Positions 35,584-44,292 of a stretch of 54,831 nucleotides of DNA are shown piece by piece. The notes under the pieces are model-generated. The model was not told where the DNA came from, did not search any database, and saw nothing but the letters and a program-made list of their open reading frames with translations. The translations under genes and the position numbers were made by a program. Every line of letters starts with the position of its first letter. The first letter of the stretch is position 1. Source of the DNA: Lobulomyces angularis (Eukaryota; Chytridiomycota; Chytridiomycetes; Lobulomycetales; Lobulomycetaceae); assembly GCA_027604685.1 (NCBI GenBank), contig JADHYX010000123.1:1-54831 (forward strand), in the 5' to 3' direction.

Positions 35584-36461
35584 ATGAGTTTCATTTTACC
35601 TCAACAACTAAGCAACTTAAAGAAAAATGTTTTGTTAAAAACAATATTTCAATTAAGAAAAGTGTCATGCTGGAAATGTGGACAATCAGTAGCAAGTAAA
35701 CCAAAAAACGGACATGCAACATTTGAACCTTTTTGTGTGAAAGAGGATTGTAATGTTATTCAGCCAGTAAATAAAAATCTCAATTACTTTGAACTTTTGA
35801 ATGCGAATGATAAAACTGGATTTGTTAATTTTGATTTGAATTTGATCAAACTAAAAAAAAATTTTCTGTTTTGCCAAAAATTACTACATCCTGACGTTTT
35901 TTCACAAAGGAGTGAGGTAAATTTATATTAATATTTAATATTCTTATTATATGAATTGATTTTTAATAAATTAGGATGAAAAAAAATTATCAGAAGAGCA
36001 AAGTTCAGTTTATAATAAGGCATACCAAGTTTTAAAGAATCCCCTCTATAGAGCGGAGTATTTGGTAAGCTTCTTATTTATGAATGGTGTATTAAATTTT
36101 AATTAAATATTTTAAATCTTAGCTACAACTTAAAAATATAAATATTAATGAAAGTGAATTACAAAATAATGTAACATTTTTAAATAAAATTATGGAAATA
36201 AGAGAAGAAGTAGAAGAATGCAAGAGTGTAAGTGAATTAGAAAGTTTACAGAAGGAAAATGATGGTAAACTTTACTTTTATATACTAAAAATAACCAAAT
36301 TTATATAATTATGTTGTTTAGAACGATACGAGTTAACGGTTAAGAGGTTGGCAAAAGAATTTAAGGACTTAAATTTTGAACAAGCCAAACATAGTACTAT
36401 GGAGTTAAAGTACTGGGCTATGATAAGGAATGCCATTAATGAAAAATTCAATGAGTTTTGA
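35584..36461 (+). CDS. HSCB: Mitochondrial iron-sulfur co-chaperone HSCB/Jac1
   Basis: This J-protein hands nascent iron-sulfur clusters from the ISCU scaffold to the mitochondrial Hsp70. Four exons (35584-35916, 35975-36064, 36123-36264, 36322-36461) join in phase to 234 aa, the length of human HSCB (235). Residues 1-25 are basic and lack acids, fitting a mitochondrial presequence. An N-terminal zinc module C29xxC32...C51xxxxC56 (CWKCG, CVKEDC) is present, as in animal and plant HSCB but not yeast Jac1. The J domain has NYFELLN, the HPD triad at 102-104 (LLHPDVFSQ), and YNKAYQVLKNPLYRAEYLL. The C-terminal three-helix domain has FLNKIMEIREEVEE. Start is the only ATG before the zinc module. 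Confidence 0.93.
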
Positions 36462-36648
36462 GAAAATCAGTTTTTTCACTTTTTTTTTCTTTTTTTATAT
36501 TCAATACAAGAGTAGTAGACGATTTATAATATTATATTTGAAGGCAAAACTAATCAATTATTAAAAACCACTAAAAACTATATTGTAATAAAAAAACGAC
36601 ATTAATAATATTAAACAATTTTAAATAAAATAAAATAATAAATTTTTT

Positions 36649-38043
36649 TTATGGGGCACTTTGCAAAACTGCTCGGAAAACGACAGTAGTGAATGAGTTA
36701 GTGGTGAATTTGAATTTAAAAGTATCACTCTTAGCTGTAAAACTTATGTAGGCGTCAGCCATATCTCTGTTTAAATTGAAGTTTTCTACAGGTATCTTTT
36801 TCAGTTTTCCAATGAGTGGATATTGGTTAATGTCATATTTATAAAGGTTGTATTTTTGTCCTTTCACTAGTTTATGTACAACACCATTGAAGTCCAAAAT
36901 ATCGGCGCTAGCGGGTGCTTCATTAGTTTTCGAATTTCCATCGTCACTTTTTCCTATCATGGGATGTTCGTAATTATTACCTGCTATAGAATCTACTGGT
37001 TTATTTGTGTTTTTGGAATTCTGCTTTGACGAAATTGTCAAAGTGATTGGTAATGTTACTTTTGTTGAGTCTTCAATTCCATTTATAGCATATGCATAGT
37101 TTTTGGTTAGAAAACCAGATTGAGGTACTGGAATTTGATAAGTTTTTTCATCCCCATAACTTTTTTTTAAATCATCAAAAGTATATCCTACAAAAATTAA
37201 TTTAGTTTTTTTATTATGAAAGTCAACCAAATTTGTAAGGAGTGCAACCCTCATTTTGACCTCCTGGAGCAGGTGGTATGCTAGGATTCGAAATCCAATC
37301 GCTCTTTATATCATTACTTGCTTTGGTGATTAATCCATGATCATCTATTTAGTAGGATAAAGTTAGAGTGGATGAACAATCCATAACTGTTTTTTCTTAC
37401 CAAACCAAATTACATCATCTGCATGGTACTTTCCATCATCCAAAGGATAATCGGATTCAATTTTTAATACCGTTACAACATGAGAATATGGTGGTGAATT
37501 TGTTTCCAGAGCACCTATGATTACAGTATCTCCTTGAACAAATTTTTTTTTTATCCAAATCATGTAATCTTCATAACCTTCCTGGCCACCTTTTTGGTTG
37601 AACGAATCAAAGCTGTCATAGGTGAGCAAGTAATTTGATGCTGCAACACCAAGATTGTTCGATAACCCAAGTTTTGCGTCTTCAATTCCATCATCCATTA
37701 CAAGTTGAGAATAGATATCAATTCCTTTTTTCTTTCCTGTTTGACTATATATTGGATTAAATGGTGTTCCAATTGAGCGCATGTTATACTGAGAGGAAAA
37801 TTGCCCATTCATCAAACCAGCTTGGAGTAAGGAGGCTTCAGCACAATATCCATAATTATTCATCCATTGATAAAATGGTTGTATTTTCGACTCAAAAGAA
37901 TATATTCTAGTTGTTGGCAAAACTTTATCTGCTGCTGCCTGGGAACATGTAGCAGGCGAGACTGCTCTTTTTGGTATGGTTCTGCTGTTGGTATACGAAA
38001 CAGTGAATATTAATGTAACTATCAAGTTATGAAGTAATTTCAT
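36649..38043 (-). CDS. Secreted papain-fold (C39-like) cysteine peptidase
   Basis: Probably a secreted or surface hydrolase of the peptidase_C39-like group. Three minus-strand exons (38043-37401, 37344-37249, 37187-36649) join in phase to 425 aa. A signal peptide is clear (MKLLHNLIVTLIFTVSYTNS, cleavage near residue 20), followed by a possible dibasic-processed pro-segment (TIPKR). Candidate catalytic residues fall in papain-fold order: Cys67 in YGYCAEASLLQAG, His188 in PPYSHVVTVLKI, and Asp215/216 in VIWFDDHG. Splicing at 37400 is needed to reach the acidic residue. Reading through gives a premature stop. A C-terminal 170-residue beta-rich domain follows (FLTKNYAYAINGIED, LYKYDINQYP, FKFKFTTNSFTT) that I do not recognise. 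Substrate unknown; it could be an enzyme for host or prey protein, or an inactive relative. Confidence 0.72.
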
Positions 38044-38396
38044 TAAATTGAATATTTTTATTTATTTTTTTTTTTATATTTTGGTTTTATTTAAATAGTA
38101 TAAAAATTAACATAGAATATTTTGTTTTTGGAAGCATATTATTTCAAATCTTTCAGCTATGCGAAAAAGCTCTGAGTTTTAATATTAAACTGCAAATTTA
38201 TTTTCAAACTATTTTTCTTTTTTTTATTTTAACTATTTTAACTTTCCGGAGTTTAAAATAATTTTTATTTAAGAATAAAAATGGAAATGCTGATCGTCTT
38301 TTTTCATCTGAGTTTAAAATGCTAGTTGTTAAGGGAGAAATTAAACTCAAAACATTTATTTAAACAACAAAAAGAAAAAATTCTGAAACTATAAAA

Positions 38397-39060
38397 CTAG
38401 ATTTTAACTAACAGTTTGCCAACATTTTCAACTTTGAGTATCCAATCAATGCATTAGGAGCACTTTCAATACCTTCAACGACGTTGATTTCATAATGAAA
38501 ATCTTTGCCATTTTTTGACATATAATCCAAAAATTCTGGATACAAATCGTTACGGTCAGAAATAATAAACATAACGTTTTTAACACCAAATTCATTATTT
38601 TCATACTGGGAAACCATACCGCAAAGAGGTGTCCTGCCATGGTTATTCATTTGACATAAAACTGCATCCAGTTGTTCTCCCCCCAGCATTTTCAAAGTAA
38701 ATGTCAATTCCATTTGGAGTACAGTGTTTCAATTGTTCACAAAAATCACCCTTCTTAATGTTAATGGCACCATCGAAACCTAATTTTTTTTTGAGAAATT
38801 TAACTTTTTCATTTGAACTGAATGAACCAACTACCCTCAGGCCCACTTTTTTACCAGTTTGACCTACAACTTGAACTACACCTCTTGCAGCAAAGCCAAC
38901 GAAAAGTGTTTCTCCTTTTTTTGGTTGACCAATATGGAAACTGTAGTAAGAACTAATTGACGACATTCCTACCAAGTTATTTGATTTGCAGTGTAAATTA
39001 AATTTTCCATTTTTCATATTGATTAGATGTTCCAATAAAAATATTAGAAACTTGGTTTTA
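38397..39060 (-). pseudogene. Zinc-free alcohol dehydrogenase/prostaglandin-reductase-like pseudogene
   Basis: The C-terminal two thirds of a medium-chain reductase of the leukotriene-B4/alkenal-reductase group is readable in three frames: SISSYYSFHIGQPKKGETLFV, then GKKVGLRVVGSFSSNEKVKFL and KLGFDGAINIKKGDF, then GIDIYFENAGG. After that come LDAVLCQMNNHGRTPLCGMVSQYEN and VVEGIESAPNALIG, and the closing NVGKLLVKI before a TAG at 38397-38399. One frameshift is an extra base in a six-G run near 38680; a second lies near 38440. The N-terminal substrate domain (about 110 residues) is missing. The canonical AAaGaVG cofactor loop reads AARGVVQ. These enzymes reduce enone double bonds with NADPH. 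This copy cannot make a normal protein unless both shifts are sequencing errors. Confidence 0.75.
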
Positions 39061-39559
39061 TTACAGGAATGTTATTGTATTTAGTACAATTTCAATAAAA
39101 AAAAGTTTATTTTTTCTTCACCATTTTTATTTTTTTTTTTAAGAATTTTTTTGCAATCATTAAGTGTATAAAAAAATTCTTATATATATTTTTTTAAAAG
39201 CAAGGGAGTTTTAACTCTCGAAAAATTCTTCGAAATTTGAAGTAAAAAAACTTTCAGAATTAAAAATAGTATTTGACTTCCATTATCTTCTAAGTTTAAA
39301 AATTAACCATATAAATAAATTTATTGTTTTAATTAAGTATTTTACGCAGGATTCTCACAGAATTTACAAATCTACAAAACATAGAAACAACCCATTCTAA
39401 AACTATACAAATTCAAGATATATAATAAGCAGTGACATTATAGTGCTTGGACAATTTGTTTTTTAACATCTGGACAAAAATAAATTAAACAGTTACACAA
39501 AAATTTTTAAAAAACCTCTCTTCAACACCATTTGGCAAGAGTAGCGAAAACTACTGAGG
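39061..39559. other. Anonymous AT-rich region between two pseudogenes
   Basis: No frame or motif recognised. It may hold the missing C-terminal part of the Fanzor1-like relic in unrecognisable form. I found no zinc ribbon and no second RuvC acidic block in it. Confidence 0.45.
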
Positions 39560-40890
39560 AAGATTAGCTCTTTGGAACCTGACGGGACGACGACTGAGTA
39601 CTACTGGTCTACCTGTTCCTATGATTGTTGACTTTACAATCTTCTGCATATTACAAGTACACAACGTTCCCCGTTTTTTTCTTTGTTGTCGCCTCCCTGT
39701 TTCAATTATTCGTTGTTAGATGTATACCGAAACTTTACCCCTTGTGCATCTTGACAATACAAAAGATCTCTTTTATTAGGATCAATTGTTACAATGTTTT
39801 CTGCTGCTTTACACACTTCCAAGTTTTTTTCAAAGTACAAGGCTTCATTTCTTATTGCATTCTCTCTTTTGACTTTTTTCTTTCACGTATTCCGTACTTT
39901 TTGGCTTATGGATGCTTGAGATATACAGAAATTGATGTTTCATCTGTAGTAATAGATCCTTCAAACGATATACCACTTCCAGGTTGAAAAGCTTTGTTGT
40001 TCAAGTTAAAAACCTGTGACCACAATTCATATTTCATATCTACTTTCTCTCCAGCTTCTTTGCGTGTTAACTCGAGAATGTGACTGTAAAGAATAACAGT
40101 ATCAATCCTCACGTGACTTTGATTGATAGAATGACGTAATGGAGAAGCGCTAAACTGTTTAAGCCCATGTTGTTCATACAACAAAGACATGGCACAGTAT
40201 GTTGGGAAAAAAGAAAGAGGATCACATGCCACAAGATATGGAATGGGAGAGTTGGCTCAGTATGTGTTATAAGCAATGACCATATTTCTTCCAATAATTC
40301 AGATTCCAACTCATTAAGGTCATCTAGACTTTCCGGGATTTCATCCAACAATAAAATAGACTTCACAAATTTCAATCTAGCACAAAAATTCTTAAATTCA
40401 CTATGAGAAAGATTTCTTTTGTTTCCCGAAGGTTAATATTTCGAAGCAACATCTTCATATAGTGTTCTTGAACATTGATCTTGATGTTGGTAATCATACT
40501 TGCTTTTAGATAGTTAATGGACTGTTGTTCCTTTTGCAATATAGGGTATTGAAATTCAGTGATCTCACAATACTGTACAACACACGGTAAAAGCAGCTCC
40601 TTCAATCTTAGTTTTTCTTTCGATTGTGGTCTCCACGCTGTACCTTTGTTGAGTAAATACAACACAGCTTCAACATGTTCCTCTGTAATAACAGGAAAAG
40701 GCGCCATTGAGAGAATGTAAAATTTAAGAACATGAGAAGCATGGTAAGCAAGTTGATGTATAGTATGGATGTACTTTTAGAGATGTAGGTGGTGAGTGAA
40801 GTCACCAAGAAAAGATTTTTTAAAAGAAGTCTTGTTGCACGAATGTAGTCTGTCAGAATCTAGCTTATGCTTTTTCTTGTGAGGTGGCAT
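39560..40890 (-). pseudogene. Decayed Fanzor1-like (eukaryotic TnpB) OMEGA nuclease gene
   Basis: Fanzor proteins are eukaryotic relatives of transposon-coded TnpB, RNA-guided RuvC nucleases. On the minus strand a start MPPHKKKHKLDSDRLHS at 40890 leads into HQLAYHASHVLKFYILSMAPFPVITEEHV (written across two blocks), the helical N-terminal domain typical of the Mucoromycota/chytrid Fanzor1 group. Further frames give ACDPLSFFPTYCAMSL, then FEGSITTDETSISVYLK (the family i-TDG-s-Svl strand, here TDE). The RuvC-I block ENIVTIDPNKRDLLYC follows near 39757-39800, with catalytic Asp kept, and KFRYTSNN. Stops occur at about 40778, 39920, 39868 and 39700. Frame changes lie near 40440, 40240 and 39840. 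RuvC-II, RuvC-III and the zinc ribbon are not found, so the C-terminal half is gone. Group assignment rests on motif memory, not a search. Confidence 0.68.
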
Positions 40891-41179
40891 GATTTAAAAA
40901 GAAACAAAAGGTGTGGTTTTGTTTTTAAATTTGGGGGGTTTTTATTGAATTTTAAAAACATTAGGAATAAATACCTCATTTTTCCAGATTATATTCATGT
41001 CAGTAGATCCTTGTTACTAAACAATTCTTCTAAATGCTTCCGGTCTATTAGTATAGGGGAATAGTGAAATAGTAGCGGTCGCATATTACAAGCAGCATAA
41101 AAAAATATCGCGCTCAAACCAATTCTAAAAAAAGTTGCTTAATAATAGTTAAAAAATTTGCTAGTTAAAAATTATCAAA

Positions 41180-41560
41180 ATTTGCTTCATTACCACAAAG
41201 AGGTTCTGTTGGTGTTGCTTGGTATGATTTGTGCTCGTAAGTCTTAAACTTTTCTTTTGCTAAAAATAGTTACTCCCTTTGTATAATTAAATTTTTAGTG
41301 CGCAAAAATTTATTAATCCCTGCAAAAGGTAAAGCTGTAGTACCTACTGATGTAAGCATTGTGCTGTTAAGCAGTACCTATGGTAGAATCGCTCCAAGGA
41401 GTGGTTTAGCAGTAAAAAACTTTCTTGAGGGATGGTATTTCTTTTTACTGCAATTTTGGTCTTTTATTTCCAAATGTGTAAGTGGATTTGGTTTTACTGG
41501 TGTAAAAAAAAATTCGCCCGGAAGAAGTTGAACCTGAAGTGGCCGTTCAGACCAATTAAC
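41180..41560 (+). pseudogene. dUTPase fragment, internally deleted
   Basis: dUTPase hydrolyses dUTP to dUMP. Recognisable motifs appear in order: SLPQRGSVGVAWYDLCS near 41187-41238 (motif 1, normally AGYDL), a likely 60-nt intron, then [18 protein letters not shown], the active-site block [15 protein letters not shown] near 41380-41425 (motif 2), and SGFGFTG near 41485 (motif 5, normally GGFGSTG). Joining the first two exons needs a 1-nt shift near 41305. Motif 3 with its catalytic Asp (GVID-DYRG) and motif 4 are absent between KNFLEG and the C-terminal motif. The protein would be dead. A plus-strand frame after motif 5 gives [14 protein letters not shown], perhaps the old C-terminus. Confidence 0.65.
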
Positions 41561-41947
41561 ATTTTTAATGTAACCTTTTCTGTTTAATTTAATTTCATAT
41601 AGTGAATAAAGTGCGTTTTTATTAATTCTGAATAAATAAAAATACAAGGAACTATAGTAGCCACAACTTTACTGAGAGTAAAAACAGTTTTTACTTTCTA
41701 TTCCATTACCAATAATCTGAAACACCGTATGCTGCATTTTTGCCTATTTTTTACTGATCTTTTGAACTAAGTTTCGTAGTCGCGAATTCCAAATTAAAAA
41801 CACACAAATTTCACATATTTGAATACTTTTTACATGCATCTTTAACAGTAACAAGATTATTCTCTTCAAAAAAAAAAAAAAAAAATAATTTTAATTAAAT
41901 GCAAAATGTTGACTTAATCGTATCAGATTTATAAGGAAAAATATTGC
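41561..41947. other. Intergenic region, convergent side
   Basis: A 20-A tract at about 41868-41885 and otherwise anonymous sequence between the dUTPase fragment and the end of the G-patch gene. Nothing supported. Confidence 0.5.
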
Positions 41948-42596
41948 TTACGATTTTAAGTAATTTAAAATGCAAGCTCTTTCCATTTTCTCTTTTTCAT
42001 AAGTTCTAAGGACCTCCAAGTGTGATCTAAAATTTTTAGACTTTTTTTATGCATTAATATTCGTAAAAATAATTTAAAATTCTGCTTACTCCTGTTCCTT
42101 TTCCTGTAATGTCTTCAATATCACTTTCACTTCTTCTTCTTTTCAGCCCAATTCCGTGCTTATTCCTTTTCAATTTCACGGTAACTGGATTTATTCTCCC
42201 ACTCTTCAAACTACCCAATCCATTACCAATTTCCCAGCCGCCGTTAATCAACATCTGATAGCCTCTATCCTTTGGTGTAAATTTGTAACCCAAATGTTCT
42301 TGGGTTTCAGTTATTTCTGTTTCAACTTTACTTTTTTCAAACTGGTGAGATATGCTAGTGAAGTGACTTAATTTCTTAGTCACACTTACCTCCACTTTGC
42401 AATATTTACAAAATAATGTTTCTTCCAATACTTTATTATTTTTTTTTTGTTCCCTAATGTTGATATCCTGCCTCAAATTTCTGTACAGTGTATTTACTGA
42501 TACCGGCACTGAAGAAAAACCAGCCTTGTTTTCATCAACATTACCAGTTTCTGCAACAGATTCACGTTGGAAATGAATTTTTTTGAATTTTTCCAT
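41948..42596 (-). CDS. G-patch RNA-processing protein (GPANK1-like)
   Basis: G-patch proteins bind RNA and activate DEAH helicases. Two minus-strand exons (42596-42090 and 42040-41948) join in phase to 199 aa. A degenerate C2H2-like finger, LFCKYCKVEV ... HFTSISHQ, lies at about residues 60-86. The G-patch is at about 107-155: DRGYQMLINGGWEIGNGLG, then SGRINPVTVKLKRNKHGIGL, with the aromatic and glycines of the family. The finger-plus-G-patch order and the C-terminal RSHLEVLRTYEKEKMERA helix resemble the C-terminal half of GPANK1; the ankyrin part is missing. Splicing uses the acceptor at 42041. The nearer AG, 13 nt downstream in transcript, would give an early stop. Confidence 0.82.
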
Positions 42597-42693
42597 AAAA
42601 TTCTAAAGGTTTTTACTTGTGAATTTTGAAAATCTTGGTGATTTGTAAAATTATTTTGTAACACAACACTTAAAAGCACGAAAAATTTAACTT

Positions 42694-43888
42694 ATGTCGG
42701 TAGTGACAGCTTTACCTTCAAATTATAATACAGGTATCTAACTATCTTTTATAAGCTAAAGTTAAATTTATTTTTAGTTACTTGCAAGGTAAGCTTTTAA
42801 GTTAAATTTCAAATGTCCGATTCTTAAATTTTTTGGGTAGTTTTGGAAGATAGGCACTTGTAAATTTGGAAAAAATTGTACGTTCGCTCATACTGATAAA
42901 ATTTCTTCTTCCTCTTGCATTTGTAAGTGATTTTTTAATCTGAAGATTCAAGTTCTCGCGCGTAAAGCGGCTCATCATTTAATATCCATTTTATTTTACT
43001 AAATAATATTACTTTTAGTTTTTTTAAATGGAAACTGTAAATATGGCACTCTGTGTAGACTTCCGCATGTTAAGGAAAACACAACTACAGCAAAAATTGC
43101 AAATAATAACAATACCTCAACTAAGGTTGTAAATTCAAAGTCAATATATGTTAAAAATCGATGTAAAAGCGATGTAATTGGTAAGCTTTTTGGAACCCTA
43201 AAATAAAACACTACTACAAAATTTTTTTAACACTTTCTTTTTTATTAAGCAAGTTCAACAGTAACAAATGACATAAGTTACGCTACAATCTTGAAACCAA
43301 AGCCAGAGGAAAATTTGGAGTCTGATTCTTCACAGGAAAAGATTACTTTACAGTTTAGTAATTTAGAATTACAAAGCAACAATGATTTAAATAATTTTAC
43401 AGTGGAGGAAGAAAGTATACATAGCAAGCATTTTAATTATTTGGAGGAAAATATTATCAATTTTCATTTTCAACAACAGACTCATTTTGTCGATTGTGGA
43501 CTCAATAAAAATTATAATGATAATATTTATTTCAATGAAAATTCCGAAAAATTCAATAATATGAGTGATTTGAATAATGCAACCTTTTTAAATGATTCTA
43601 TGAACTTCAGTGATTTACATACTATAAATAATATGCCTAGCTTTAATACTATTCAGAATATAACTGAGGAAAATATTTGCGAAAATCAGAGTATTCAAAA
43701 TAATAATGAGAATCAGAAGAATAATTCATTACTGAATGGATTACCAAATTTAAATAGTGGAGGTGAAATTATTTTTTACTAAATTTATTAAATTAATTTA
43801 TCTTTATATAGAATTTATCAATTATCCTCAAAAATCTCGTTGGAATCCATGGAATAACAATTTCAATCCATTAGCAAGTCTGAATTGA
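42694..43888 (+). CDS. Double CCCH zinc-finger protein (fungal Lee1/CCCH type)
   Basis: Likely RNA-binding. Six exons (42694-42733, 42778-42788, 42841-42922, 43019-43180, 43250-43762, 43812-43888) join in phase to 294 aa. Finger 1 is C16-x7-C24-x5-C30-x3-H34 (CKFWKIGTCKFGKNCTFAH). Finger 2 is C43-x7-C51-x5-C57-x3-H61 (CIFFLNGNCKYGTLCRLPH). Both have exact C-x7-C-x5-C-x3-H spacing, and only 8 residues separate them, as in fungal two-finger CCCH proteins with the FlkGNCKFG block. Residues 100-290 are Asn/Glu-rich and probably disordered, a composition common in RNA-granule proteins. Exon 2 is an 11-nt microexon that encodes the first zinc ligand. It is divergent to the G-patch gene, with 97 bp between start codons. 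Confidence 0.85.
42778..42788 (+). other. 11-nt microexon of the CCCH gene
   Basis: Eleven bases between an AG and a GTAAG supply Thr-Cys-Lys, including the first cysteine of finger 1, and keep frame (phase 1 in, phase 0 out). Skipping it would shift the frame and destroy both fingers. Confidence 0.85.
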
Positions 43889-44292
43889 TACAAGTTCAAC
43901 TTTGTATTTGGCCACTTAGCTTTCATAGAATAAAAAACTATTCCTTTTTCATTTGTTAACTTTTTTAAAGGAGTTTCTTCAAATCATTACTAATTTAGAA
44001 TTAAAAATTTATGTAGAAAATACATTATACATAATAACTCAAGAATTATGAAATTTTAATAAACATTATGTAGATCAGAACGACTTCATACTGGCTATTA
44101 CTCAATTCTTTAACTGAAAGTTGAGCTGTTTTTTAAAACAGATTCTAACATCTCCTCATTTTAAAAATAACCAAATTATTGAAACAAAACAATTAACAAG
44201 CTTTCAAATAATCTATTTTTGAATATAATGAGAAACTGCAAACCAAAGTTACATATTACTCATAAAAAATTTATTTTTTTTTTTATTTTTTT
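43889..44292. other. Intergenic region
   Basis: 3-prime end of the CCCH gene and promoter of the isoleucyl-tRNA synthetase gene. A poly-T tract precedes the first ATG of the latter. No further feature. Confidence 0.5.

Noticed and set aside
39625..39987. 120-codon plus-strand Phe/Cys-rich frame
   Set aside because: It is the antisense shadow of the Fanzor1-like RuvC-I region, which has clear family motifs on the minus strand.
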